A stretch of 64,000 bases of DNA from Pleurodeles waltl (taxonomy: Eukaryota; Chordata; Amphibia; Caudata; Salamandridae). This document shows positions 12,215 through 23,260 of this stretch, in pieces (within the stretch, counting starts at the first letter, position 1; each line of letters starts with the position of its first letter). The DNA lies in assembly GCF_031143425.1 (NCBI RefSeq), contig NC_090444.1, forward strand, positions 1,349,188,323-1,349,252,322, read 5' to 3'. Both the position numbers and the translations under genes were made by a program. The notes under the pieces are model-generated. The model ran no database searches. It saw nothing but the letters and a program-made list of their open reading frames with translations, and was not told where the DNA came from.

Positions 12215-13090
12215 ACCTGGCATCTAATAGGTTTTCTGCCCCCCGGGGGTATGGATCGGGGGTAATTGCCCCTTCTGCCCACTGGTGGGCAGAACAACTT
12301 TGTCCCCATTTACTTGGTGTGGGGTATGGCCATATCCCAACCCTCTTTTTTTTTTTTTTTAAGAAATCTTCCTTAGTGTCTGGTAGGCTGTCTGCCCCCC
12401 TTAAGGGCCCTAAAATAAAAATGCCCCCCCGGAAGCGACCTTCGCCTAAGGGGTCGCTCCCCATCTGTAAAAAAAATAAAAATAATCCCTGGTGTCTAGT
12501 GGTTTCTGCCTACCTTAAGACAAATAGGCCGATCTGCTCCCCAAGGGTGGCAGAAATGGCCTGAAATAAATTTGTCCCCCAGGGCAGCGACCCTTGCCTA
12601 AGGGGTCGCTCCCCTTGCATGAAATTGGTGCAAAAAAAATAAATCCCTGTTGTCTAGCCGTTTCTGCCTCCCTTGGGGCAGATTGGCCTAATAAAAATAG
12701 GCCAGTCTGCCCCCACCGGGGGCATAAATGGTCTAAAAACAATTTGCCCCCCAGGGGAGAAACCCCTGCCTAAGGGGTTGCTCCCCAACTGTAAAAAAAT
12801 AAAAAATCCCTGGTGCCTAGTGGTTTCTACCCCCCCTTGGGGGCAGATCGGCCTAATTAAAATAGCCCGATTTGCCCCCAAGGGGGCCAGAAATGGCCTA
12901 AAATAAATGTGCCCCCACAGGGGAGCGACCCTTGTCTAAGGAGTTGCTCCTCTTTTGTGAAATTGTAGCAAAAAAACATCTCCGGTGTCTAGTGGTTTCT
13001 GACCCCCTTGGGGGCAGATTGGCCTAATAAAAACAGGCTATTCTGCCCTCATGGGGGGGCAGAAAAGGCCTAATAAAAAAAGATCCCAGG
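12215..13090. repeat. Minisatellite, about 160-bp period
   Basis: A phrase like 'ggtgtctagtggtttctgcc' recurs near 12216, 12372, 12491, 12651, 12812 and 12984. It is followed each time by paired C-rich and G-rich blocks around 'cagattggcctaat' and by 'cctaaggggt'. Spacings are mostly 156-172 bp, with one of about 120. Each unit can fold on itself because it pairs CCCCCTTGGGGG-type blocks. Confidence 0.8.
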
Positions 13091-13168
13091 TGAGCAACCC
13101 TTGCCTAAGGGGTCCCTCCCCTTATAGTGGGCACTCGGGCTGCAGGAATGTTCAGAGAGACATGAAAA

Positions 13169-13437
13169 GAAAAGGAAAGGCCTTTCCTTTTCATGCCTCC
13201 CTGACCTCCCCTGCCCCCGTACAGAGGAGAAACTAATCTGTTTCTCCTCGTCACGCTGGAAGCATGGCTTCCAGCGTGATGGGAGGCGACTTCTAATGCG
13301 GTTAGCGTGCAATTGCGCGCTGAAGTCATCAGACATCACTTGGGGGATCGGGGGTGGAAGGGGAAGGGATTCCCTTTCCATCCCTGTCCTGGGGGGTGGG
13401 GACAGGCCTATGGGGGGAGCGTTAGCGCTCCCCCCAT
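13169..13437. repeat. Cluster of hairpins near the right end of the TTAA element
   Basis: Perfect palindromes seen: 13169-13192 (24 bp, no loop); 13224-13233 with 13240-13249 (10-bp stem); 13251-13263 with 13267-13279 (13-bp stem, 3-nt loop); 13410-13421 with 13426-13437 (12-bp stem, 4-nt loop). An imperfect one lies around 13361-13379. They fill the 360 bp before the right TIR. Confidence 0.85.
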
Positions 13438-13530
13438 GCTCCAGTGCAAGGACATAATGGTTCCGTCCTCAGCACAGGAGCACTGTGCCGCGGGACGTAA
13501 TGATTATGTACCTAGCACAGAACCGGTTAA

Positions 13531-14008
13531 ATTAGGCAATCTTGTTTTCACATGGTGCCAAGCTCCACAAAGGTAAACAGAGTCTGTCCATTTTTATTCA
13601 GATCTTGAAAAAGAATCGGGAGTCACTTAAAATGCCATTCAGTCTTTCTCCAGTATGTTGATGACCTACCTGCAGCATCAAACTCTCAAGAAGCATGCAG
13701 GAGAGACACAATTGTTCTTTTGAATCATTCTGGAGAAATTAACAAAGTTTCCCCATCCAAATAACAGTATTGCAAGTCCTGTACCTAGGTCACCGCCACT
13801 CAGAAGGAAGTCTGAATGCTCCTGCAAATGGTCGGCTACTGTCGTCAGTAGATTTCAAACTTTTCCCTTTTGGCCAAGCCTTTACAGAGGCTGACACACA
13901 AAGATGTGTCTGACCGGGTACCATTGGATGACAACAATACACGCCCCTTCACAGAGCTGAGAGAAAGCATATGTCCCACTCAGCGCTGCGAATGCCTGAT
14001 TATAACAA
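13531..14008 (+). pseudogene. ERV reverse transcriptase, C-terminal part
   Basis: RT continues directly after the right-hand TTAA in the frame that ran out at 8295. The catalytic YVDD motif is intact at 13654-13665, but the frame has shifted by then. The thumb region follows with stops. The fingers/palm half is at 7960-8293. Decayed and inactive. Confidence 0.8.
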
Positions 14009-14848
14009 ATGTTTTTTTCTTTGTTTTGCTGTCAGAGGGATGGATGTGCTCTCTCAGTTTTGACACAGTTGTATGGAAATGTGAACAAGCCAGTTGCATA
14101 TTTTTCTGCCACAGTTGATCTAGTGGCTTCTGTGCTGCCTGGTCATTTCAAGGCATTCGCTACCATGAACATCAGCATTGATCAGCGCAAAGGCATTGTT
14201 AGGGGTCACCCTGTGAATGTTTTTGTTCCCCACTATGTAGAGATATTGTTAACCCGAGCAAAGACTCAGCATTTCACCAGTGCGTGTTTGACCCACTATG
14301 AGCAACTCATTTTCACTGTGTCAAATGTCAACCTTACTAGATGTACTGTACTAAATCCTGCCACTCCGTTGCCTAACCCAGTTGAAATGCCAATGATTAT
14401 GTAGATGAGGTTGAACATGACTGTCTTAATGTGAATACACTGTGCACCAAACCAAGGACTGACATTCAAGACATTTCCCTAACTGTAAATGACTATGTCA
14501 TGTTTGTTAATGGCTCCTGTTTAAGAGCTAAATATGGTACCTTGCAAGCTTGTTATGCAGTTTGCACAATCTCTGGTGTGATTGAAGCCTCCTGGCTTCA
14601 ACACGCCCAAGGAGATGAGTTGGTTGCTCTTAACAGAGCAAGCTGTGTTTCTGAACAGCTGAAAGTGACAATTTTCACTGATAGTCAATATGGTTTTGGT
14701 CTTGTTCATGATTTCAGACAGTTGTGGTCCCAGAGAGGATTCACAATGTCCTCTGAAGCCTCTACCCGCAATGGAGATAAAATAAATTATTTGTTGACTA
14801 CATTACAGTTGCCTGCAAAAATTACTGGGAAATACATAAGCTGATGAG
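14009..14848 (+). pseudogene. ERV RT connection and RNase H domain
   Basis: The frame at 14009-14404 has the connection-domain blocks typical of gamma/epsilon-like retroviruses (PVAYFSAT-like start, VEILLTRAKTQH, VLNPATPLP). The frame at 14431-14844 is RNase H. It keeps the Glu block (AQGDELVAL) and the TDSQYGFG motif, but the first catalytic Asp is Asn (codon 14509-14511), which should abolish metal binding. A stop near 14844 separates it from integrase. RNase H degrades the RNA strand of the RNA-DNA hybrid during reverse transcription (family knowledge). Confidence 0.82.
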
Positions 14849-16104
14849 GTGGCACGATATTACGCCCTAAGCTGCACCTCCTTTAATGGAGAGTGGAACA
14901 ATAATATAAATGACGTGACAAGTCAAAATTTCCTGTTAACTGCTGTTGATACGCAGGAAGAAGTTAAAAGATTGCAGGAAGAATTGACAGAAGAGAAACA
15001 GCAAAGTTGGGTTAGAGCAGGATGTATCAAGAGGAATAAGGATGATATTTGGGTTTCCAGTGATGGAAGAGCAGTGTTGCCCAACAGCTTGTTGGCACCC
15101 ATGGCTAGACACTATCATGGACAAGCACACATAGGTAGAGATGCAATGAACAGAACCTTCAGACATACATGATTTATCCCCACATTCAGAGTGTTTGCAA
15201 AAGCCATGTACCATAGGTGTCACATGCAAGCAGATGAATGTAGGAAAATGCACAGTTGTCACACTGAGTCACATAGGCAGATGAGGAGGACTGTTTAACA
15301 GGATGTAGCTGGATTTTACAGAACTGTCTGTGTGCAATGGACTGAGATATATTTGAATCACTCTACGCATTTGCTTACTCCACCAGGAGAAACAACAACC
15401 TCAAGATATGGATTCTCAACCTCTCTAGAGTTAGACCAAGGAACCCACTTCAACTGAAATGATTATGTATGGCATTACAAGTTGAGCAAAGATTACATTG
15501 CAGCTACAGACCTGAGGCTTCTGGACTGGTCGAGCAAGTTAATGGTACTCTGAAGACTAGACTGGGAAAAGTATGTGCTTCCAGCACTTTGAAATGGCCA
15601 GAGGCATTGCCTCTTGTCTTGATGAGTATGCACAGTAAACCCGACAGAAAAATTGGTTTGTCCACACATGAAATCATCATGGGTAGAGCCATGAGATTGC
15701 CCGCTGTGACTGCAAATGCGCTTTTGAACATTACAGATGACTTGGTGCTGGATTATTGGATAGGCCTTTCTGACGTAGTTCGGTCCGTGTCTCATCAGGT
15801 TATAGAAGCTACAGTACAGCCACAGCAGGAGCTTTGCCATGACCTATGTCCAAGTGAGTGGGTGCTGGTGAAGAAGCACGTAAGGAACCCCTGCTTGAAG
15901 CCACATTGGAAAGGTCCGTACCAGGTATTGCTTGTCATTACTACAGCTGTGAAGTGTGCTGGCCTCCCTAACTTGGTACATGCTAGCCACACTTGCAAAG
16001 TTTCAGGTCCCCTAGACAATACAGCCAATAAAGCACTTGTCCCAGAAGTGCCAGTTGCAGTGAGCAAGAGAGATCAGGTTAATCAAACTGTTGGGGTGGG
16101 ATAA
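14849..16104 (+). pseudogene. ERV integrase with deleted catalytic core segment
   Basis: The N-terminal frame (14849-15172) carries the two His of the HHCC zinc domain (HYHGQAH). The first core Asp (DFTEL, 15312-15314), second Asp (LDQGTHF, 15434-15436) and Glu (GLVEQVNG, 15532-15534) can be found. The first two are only 122 nt apart and in different frames, so part of the core is deleted. The last frame (15469-16104, 211 codons) is open and ends in the GPY/F-type C-terminal domain (WKGPYQVLL, then VHASHTCKV). It is the longest intact stretch of the provirus. Not functional. Confidence 0.85.
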
Positions 16105-16218
16105 GTGGCTATTACAGCACAAGTACAGTCTGAAGGGGTTCTAAGCAAGTCGACATCAGTGGCTGGTACGGAATCGCAGAGACAGAATTGGTTGAATCAT
16201 GCAAACTTGGATGCTGAC

Positions 16219-18262
16219 TGTTAGACTTTTCATCCTTGGCGTGGTCTCCCTTAACTTTTTGCCTCTGTTCCCCAGGTTGTTGATGTGTGCTGGACTCTGA
16301 TTTTACTGTTTTTGTTACTCTGGGCACTTTACCACTGCTAACCAGTGCTAAAGTGCAAGTGCTCCTTTACAAAATGTGTATGTAACTGGCTTATCCATGA
16401 TTGGCATATCTGATTTACTAGTAAGTCCCTAGTAAAGTGCACTGGAGGTGCCAGGGCCTGTAAATCAAATGCTACTAGTGGGCCTCCAGCACTGGTTGTG
16501 CCACCCACATAAGTAGCTCTGTAATCATGTCTCAGACCTGCCACTGCAGTGTCTGTGTGTGCAGTTTTAACTTGTACCCACTTGCCAGGCCTAAACCTTC
16601 CCTTTTCTTACTTGTCAGACACCCCTAAGGTAGGCCCTAGGTAGCCCCAAGGGCAGGGTGCAGTGTATGGTTAAGGAAGGACATATAGTAATGTGTTTTC
16701 TATGTCCTGACAGTTTTTCACTGTTGCAAGGCGTGTCCCTCTCATATGCTAACATGGGGGCTACCTGTAAATCTGAATAAACTATAGATTCCCTTTGGGA
16801 GCGGATGGACATGTGGAGTTTGGGGTCTCTGAGCTCACAATTTAAAAATACATCTTTTAGTAAAGTTGATTTTAAGATTGTGTGTCTGAAAATGCCACTT
16901 TTAGAAAGTGAGCATTTTCTTGCTTATACCATTTATGTGACTCTGCCTGTTTGAGGATTCCCTGTCTGGGTCAGTTTGACAGTTGGGCTTGTTGCACCTC
17001 ACACTAGACAGTGACACAAAGGGAGCTGGGGTGTAGCCTGCATATCTTGATGAGCCATCTGTGCTAGGAGGGAGGGGATGAGTGGTCACTCACACCTGAA
17101 AGGGCTGTGCCTGCCCTCACACAATGCAGTCTCCAACTCCCTGGTGAGTGTCTGGGGCCTGGCCTATGCAAGGCAGGATTTCACATTCACAAGAAACTTT
17201 ACTTTGAAGTAGGCCTACTTCAAAGGAGAAATTGGGTATAAGAAGGACACCCAAAACCACAGACTTTAGAACACTTCTGGAAAAAAGAGGAACCTCTGCC
17301 TGGAGAAGAGCTGAAGAGCTGAGGAAGAAGAGCTGCCCTGCCTGTGACTGTGCTTTGTGGAGCTATCCTGCAGTTGCTGCTTCTGCCAGAGTAAGAGGGC
17401 GAAGACTGGGCACTGTGTGCCTTCCATCTTGTGAAGAAATCTCCAAGGGCTTGATTTAGAGCTTGCCTCCTGTTGTTTAAAGTCTCAGGAACAGCAAAGA
17501 CTTCTCTCTACCAACACCTAGAGTCTCTGGAGAGACTCCTGCTCTGACAAGTGGTGTCCTATACAGTCCCTGGGCCCTCGAAAGGAAAGCTGGTGAAAAT
17601 CCAAGGAAATCGACTTCGGACGACTCCGCTGCTGAATCCGGTGACGCCGCCTGCAACCGACTCCGTGATCTCCGCTGGACTGTGACGAACTTCGCAGGCC
17701 CGATGCCGCTGCAGCCCCGCTGAAGTCTGCGACTCTGTGGAAATCGCCGCACCATGTTGTGACCGACGCCGCTAGAAGTTCGCGGATTCAACGTTTCACA
17801 TAGACGCCACGATCCACGACTTCGCGCATCAGCTTGTTTTCACTCTTCACCACAGGTACTGTACTTGGGGGTCTACGCCACTCAGTGTCCGGCACTGCTG
17901 GTGTCGGATTGTTGGGAACGACTCCATCACGACGCTGTGTTAACACCTCATCGAAGCATTTTGTTTTCTAAGCGCTATTTTTTAGATTTTTGTTGTTTTG
18001 GTCTTGTTTTGTTTAGATAAATATTTCCTATTTTTCTTAACTGTTGTTGTGTCATTTTGTAGTGTTTTCATTAAGTTACTGTGTGTGTTGGTACAAATAC
18101 TTTACACCTAGCACTCTGAAGTTAAGCCTACTGTTCTGCCAAGCTACCAAGGGGGTAAGCATGGGTTAGCTGAGGGTGATTCTCTTTTACCCTGACTAGA
18201 GTGAGGGTATTTGCTTGAACAGGTGGTAACCTGACTGTCAACCAAAGACCCCATTTCTAACA
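16219..18262. mobile_element. Solo LTR, 2.04 kb, inserted in the ERV
   Basis: The ends are TGTTAGA at 16219 and TCTAACA ending at 18262, the TG...CA form of LTRs. Flanking 5-mers are CTGAC (16214-16218) and CTGCC (18263-18267), a target duplication with one mismatch. No internal coding region is present, so it is a solo LTR. I recall this sequence as an abundant newt LTR, probably Ty3/gypsy (unverified). Its middle (about 16320-17240) matches the LTR at 44822-52343. The part at 17575-17830 is rich in CpG. It separates integrase from the pol/env junction. Confidence 0.75.
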
Positions 18263-18553
18263 CTGCCGAAGGACCAGTTGCTGTTTAATAAAACAGCTGT
18301 ACCAGGAGACAACTGGTCAAGTGAGCAAACAGTGCCAGCTGTACAAATGCCTCCGACATTTGCTAAGGAGACTGAAGAGTCGAGTCAAAGTGACAGTGAT
18401 GCTAAGGGTCGAACAAACAGAAGATCAAAGAGAAAAAGATTACCAAACTTTAAATACTCAACACCTGAATGGACATATTTTGCTGCCAATGACTGGGAAA
18501 AGGTGTTTGCAACCTTTTGCTTTAACAATTCGAATCCAATGCAATATTCTTGA
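18263..18553 (+). pseudogene. ERV pol-env junction region
   Basis: The frame 18278-18553 (about 91 codons, ORF-like) resumes the provirus after the solo LTR. It has an acidic Ser-rich stretch, a basic cluster (RRSKRKR) and a Trp-containing end. In similar retroviruses this position holds the end of pol or an env leader. Identification rests on position, not on a recognised domain. Confidence 0.45.
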
Positions 18554-18868
18554 GTTTGAACTTTGAAATCTCATTGCCGCTGGACGAACAAAGACATTAC
18601 CTTTTGGAAGTGATTATTAATGATTACGAGCTGTGCTTTTCTTAGAGACATTTGAACTTTTAGTAGAAGCTTTTCAACATTCACAAGTAGGGAAAACTTT
18701 CGATTAACTTTCCAGAAGATCAAGCGACATTTTGTAAATAATTCAAACTCTTTAAAGAGACTATTTTTGATTTTTGCTTGGCACACAAATAAAAATGCAC
18801 TGACAATAAACAGTGATATATTGAAGCAGCTTTAGATTTTTGATTTTTGATTTTGGAATTCTAATTTT

Positions 18869-19102
18869 TTGTCTGAAATAAGAGAAGTCATGGAGTTGAA
18901 TAGAAATAGAGGTGGTAAGTGTAAATACATATGCATAGGTTTGGTTGTGACAGATATCATGATTATATTATTCCTTATTGGACTGAGCCTCCCACAACCA
19001 GTGATTCATAAAACACTTGATGACAATCAGTGTACATTTACAATTGAAAAAAGGATGGTTTTAAGGGGAACATGGCTGCAACAGGTAAGATGGCAGACAT
19101 AA
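18869..19102 (+). pseudogene. ERV env N-terminus remnant
   Basis: A 77-codon frame (first ATG at 18890) has a short basic start and one strong hydrophobic segment of about 20 residues around 18930-18990, like a retroviral Env signal peptide. The rest of env is missing: from about 19080 the sequence becomes something else and no transmembrane subunit or 3' LTR follows. Call is from position after pol and hydrophobic profile. Confidence 0.45.
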
Positions 19103-19577
19103 GGCTACAAGCTGAGACTCTGGAGAAGCTGCCCCCCAGCACCAATTATACACACAAAGCAGAGAACACCACAGTCTGCTACATTTGGATAGGAAAGCTG
19201 TCACAATGAGCTCTGACTGCCCCATGTACAGTGGGAGGGGCACTCCCTACCTAGGGTTTGGGCCCTCCGAAGCCTCTCTGCCAACAGGGGTGAATCACTG
19301 ATTGCGGCTGCCAGAAAAAGATATGGCCAAACACATGCAGAACAACTGAGGGCGTACAGAGGTCCCTCGGAAGACCAAAGCAGCCCATGAGGCTTAAAAA
19401 CATTACTGGTTCTGTGCAAGTATCCCTAGTGGAGCGAAGGCTGTGCTTATAGACACAGGGAGGGCCGGTGATGGTGAACTGTCTGATAAGAGGTGGGGAG
19501 ACCCTGGAACAAAGCCCACGCCGACAACACCCTTACACCAGCCAGGAGCTGCCACTTATGATTCCAAGGACCTAGAC
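19103..19577. other. Unassigned sequence with repeat character
   Basis: A GC-richer stretch follows the env remnant. It could be the 5' region of a LINE, since it begins with 'aacatggctgcaacaggtaagatggc'-type G/A-rich text, but no ORF is recognised. No splice-bounded exon was found. Confidence 0.3.
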
Positions 19578-19804
19578 CAGTGGTTCCCAACCTGTGGTCC
19601 GGGGACCCCTGGGGGTCCGCGAAGCCTCCTCTGGGGGTCCGTGACATCTTAGAAAATTAAACAATATTAACAGATTAGGTCCCCAGTTTATAGTAATGAC
19701 TTAATGGGGGGTCCCCAGACTCAAATAATGAGTCAGTGGGGGTCCCCGGGTTCCAGTAATCATGAAGTGGGGGTCCACAGAAGTCAAAAGGTTGGGAACC
19801 ACTG
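19578..19804. mobile_element. hAT-like MITE, 227 bp, perfect TIR and 8-bp TSD
   Basis: The terminal inverted repeats CAGTGGTTCCCAACC and GGTTGGGAACCACTG are perfect. Both sides carry the identical octamer acctagac (19570-19577 and 19805-19812). An 8-bp duplication with CA..TG termini is the hAT signature. No coding capacity. The interior has 'gggggtcc' blocks repeated several times. A longer relative lies at 60710-61271 in the opposite orientation. Confidence 0.92.
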
Positions 19805-19989
19805 ACCTAGACAACTGTGCACGACACTCTGTGAGTTCAGACAGCATGATCTCAAACAGGCAAAGGCATAGACCAGTGGGAAGGACAAAATATAGTGAGA
19901 CGACCTCTCTCAAACCTCCAGGTCATTGCGGACACTGTATCATCCGGAGTGTATCCTGGCACTCAGCAGGTGTGTGTGTCTAGCCCTGC

Positions 19990-20800
19990 TTATGGTAGGG
20001 TGGTTAATTGAAGTGGCAGGTCTTTAGCCTCTTGCGGAAGTCAAGAAGAGAGGAGGAGGAGACTCTGATGTGGAGTGAAAGGCTGTTCCACACTAAGAGG
20101 ACACCCGCACTCCTGATGTGATCCTGGGATGTGTGTGAGTAGGAGTTCTGCGGAGCAAAGGTGTCTGAGTGGCTGGTGTGAGGAGATCTGACTGTTCAAA
20201 TAGTGCCTACGTTGTGGAGTGCCTTGAATGTGTGTGTGAGGAGTTTGAAATGAGCGCATTTGTGTATCAGGAACCAGTGGCGCTCCCTTAGATATGGTGT
20301 GATATGAGTTCTGTGTGGGAGGTTGAGGATGAGTCTGGTTGCTGAGTTCTGAATGGTCTGTAGCCTTCTTGTGAGTTGCTTTGTTCTCCTGGCTTAAATG
20401 ATATTCAACTAAGGTGACAAGGTTTGAATGTACATTTTTCTAGTGTTGCTTGGGAGCCATTTGAAGATCTTCTTCAGCATCGTCAGATTGCGGAATCAGT
20501 TGGCAGTGACGGCACTGACTTGTGTGGTCAATGATTACCATGCAATGGGTCATGGGGTGAGTCCAAGTTCGGCCAGCCACCAGTTTGAGTCCCATGGTAA
20601 GTTGTTCTTGCAAAAGATCACTAATTTGGCCTTGTCTGTGTTAAGCTTGAGACAGCTGGCTTTCATTCAGTTAGCGACTTTCGGTCACCTAGGCGGTGAT
20701 CTTGTTTCTTGTGCTGGGGTCTTGTCCAAGAGGGTGAATATGAATTGTGTGTCATCGGTGTAGGAGAGGATTTTGATGTTGCGTGCGCGATAAGCAAAGG
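19990..20800 (-). mobile_element. CR1/L2-like LINE fragment, end of ORF2
   Basis: Reverse translation gives the well-known end of non-LTR RT of the CR1/L2 group: a RLQTIQNSATRLIL block, then THITPYLRERHWFLIHK, then AHFKLLTHTFKAL and a final DFRKRLKT. Upstream, at higher coordinates, a decayed palm/thumb region can be read with stops. The element is 5'-truncated and inactive. Group assignment between CR1, L2 and Rex1 cannot be settled by eye. Confidence 0.75.
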
Positions 20801-21149
20801 TTGAAATCGATATGCTTCACAAGGAAGAGATTAAGGGACATGGGAAGCATCTCTTGAAGTGGAAGCAGCGATACAAGCGTATTAAAGAGACTATTAAGAG
20901 GCATGCTCCATGGGAAACGTAAGATTGACAACGAACTGGAAGATACTGCACGAACAGGAACACAACACCTGATAGCCGACTGATGGCTTGATTTGGCATG
21001 AGGAACTGAAACGATTCACGATTATGTTTTGTGATGGTAAGATAGGTGTAAAATCTGAGCCCCAATACACGAGTTAATGTGACATTTATCTGTAACTGCT
21101 CAAATTTGCTCCTGACCGGGGGGAAGGGGCATGATTTACTGTAAATGTG
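20801..21149. other. Unassigned intronic DNA
   Basis: No recognisable gene or repeat boundary between the CR1/L2-like fragment and the L1-like fragment. Confidence 0.35.
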
Positions 21150-23260
21150 TATTACATACGTTTGAAATTAACAAAACGAAATTTAAAAAAGGCAAAAAAG
21201 ATTTTCCAAACAGTTACAGTGGAGGAACAAACAGTACATCAATGGCAGAAGGGGCCAAAGGCCACAGTACATCCATATTACAGAGTGGGAGGATGGATCT
21301 TCTCACCCCTAACGGCCACATGCACCACACCTTCTTGTGAAGAATAAAACATTTACATTGTCTCTCAAGAAACAAATCCAGGCGAAAATTGCCCAAACCT
21401 TAATATAGAAGATTACCCTTCCCCCAACCCGGATAACTAAGCAGCATTCTTCTTCTATTTGTTTGTTTGGTCGATCACTGGTGTCTGTTTATGGTCATGG
21501 TACCGATAAGCAGTCCCTCCAGGGAAGTGCGGACAGGGTCTCACCCCTTCGAAACCTTCTCACGTCATTCCTCATCATCTGGGACGAAACTCACTGCATT
21601 GATCATGGCTCAACCTAGCAGGGCCACAGCTCAACCTCCCCCGTCTTCATTGCAAATTATCGAGGGTGTATCAGGCTGCGTTACAGTCTGGATATCCCCC
21701 CCGAGCTGGGCCAAGAATCAATGCCCAGTAGATCGGCATCACCCATCCGCTCCACCAAGCCACCCCATATCTCCAGATCCTGCTTTCCATGCTCGTCTGT
21801 GCAGACCAACTTCAAACGCAGTTCCACTACTACACCCAATTCCTGCACATTGACCAACCATCGGCTTACTCTTGGCAGCTGAGGCTGTGCCCAGTGTATA
21901 GCTAGCGCCTTTTCGCTAAAAATAACCCCAAGTATACAAATCTATGTTGCAGTTTGGTCCCTCACCAGGAGGGCGCGAGCACTCCCAATAGACAGCGCTT
22001 AACCGAGTAGTTCAAGTGTAGCTATGTAGCACATTACAGCACCCTCAACAACCCCCTCAGCATTCCAGTAACTTGCTGCACTCCCACGTCATGTGTCTGA
22101 ATGACGCCGGGCTCACACTGCATCTGTTGCAGGCCTCTGACCTAGTGGAGCTGATTCGGTGTAATCTCTATAGCGTAAGATAGGTGTGATGTAGATAATG
22201 AAACTGGGTGAGCTTGAAACACAAATTACTTGCTACATCCTTAACCTGTGCGCAGGCCCGCTTATATTCAGTACCCGTGAGTGGTACGGGCAAATCTGTG
22301 GTCCACCTATCCGCGACTCTCTCCTGTCAGTGTGCCCATTCCCTTTCAGTGCCTGATATATGCGGAGGATCAGATCTCTGGTAGATCTTGGGACAAAAGC
22401 AGCGACAGTGTCTGCAACTCTGTGGGCTCCTTGGGAAGTTCTGTCCAGATCCGTCTAGCCCCACGCGAGAGCCTGGCGTACTGTAATAACTGTCCAGGTA
22501 GCTCTCCAAACAACTCCTGTGCCTCATCCATGGTCACAAAGGTGCCATTATTGTAAAGGGCCCCGGGCCATGGTGCATTCCCCCTACCCAGTCCATTGTG
22601 CCATGTCTATCACTGCCTGCATCTGCTAAAGTGTTCTGAGCAACTGGAGAGGAAGTAGCCTGGCGTACAGCGCTCTAAGCCGCACATGGGTGACTGCCAA
22701 TTCCTAGGCCTCCACTATTACATGTCGGACAATGAAGGGGCTGTACTCCGGGGACACGAGCACCGCACATTAAATATTGAGGGAGACACTCATCATCTTC
22801 TCCAGCCCACCAGCAATTTCTTCTCCTCATTCATCCCGTCCGCACACCACTGTGCTGACTAGTGCAGCAAGCCAGTGATGTAATACATTTGCAAGTCTCG
22901 GAGGCCAAATCTTCCGGACCCAGTTTCAGCACATTTAACTCTGCTTATCCTGCCCACCCAAGCCAGGGACACCAGGAGGCTATTCAGGTTGGTGAACATG
23001 GCCATTGAGTGAATTTTACATAGAGGCATCTGGGGAGCGCACCATCTTTCTCAGCACTACCCTACTCATCACCGACAGGGGCAGTCTACTTCCAGAATCG
23101 CACTGAAGCCTTCAGATTTTTAACTACTCTGTCCATGGTCAGACAGTAACGCTCTCCCAGGGAATGTGCAACATGGACATCGAGGCTTTGGAAGTACTGT
23201 TCATCCACCTATCGCTACAGCTCCAGTTATAAAGCTCTATGCAAAAAATGATGTGGTCTT
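21150..23260 (-). mobile_element. L1-like LINE fragment, ORF2 C-terminus and 3' UTR
   Basis: On the minus strand, from 23260 down, the post-RT part of an L1-type ORF2 can be read in broken frames. A C-terminal zinc knuckle is visible (pattern CNRC..., then HMTWEC) near 22100, with the helical region before it at 22300-22560. Below about 21850 comes a probable 3' UTR ending near 21150. No RT domain remains. It is heavily mutated; the longest open frame is 66 codons. Confidence 0.65.

Larger units (their letters stand above)
8294..13530. mobile_element. TTAA-flanked non-autonomous DNA transposon (piggyBac/Kolobok type), 5.2 kb
   Basis: The element is bounded by TTAA at 8294-8297 and 13527-13530. 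Its termini are imperfect inverted repeats: left TTAACCCCTTCACTGCCAGG, right (reverse complement) TTAACCGGTTCTGTGCTAGG, 15-16 of 20 identical. No transposase is encoded. A TTAA target duplication is known for piggyBac and Kolobok families; the CC start favours piggyBac. The interior holds a 382-bp tandem array (about 9374-10510), a G-quadruplex-like tract, a TA microsatellite, a 160-bp minisatellite and a set of hairpins near the right end. A second copy of the left 1.37 kb is at 62631-64000. The part 11040-12080 matches none of these and may be a further insertion. Confidence 0.8.

Noticed and set aside
17575..17830. CpG-rich block as a DOP1A promoter or CpG island
   Set aside because: It lies inside a complete LTR with TG..CA ends and a target duplication, so it belongs to the element.
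18869..19102. An intact env gene
   Set aside because: Only the leader and about 77 codons remain; no surface or transmembrane subunit follows.
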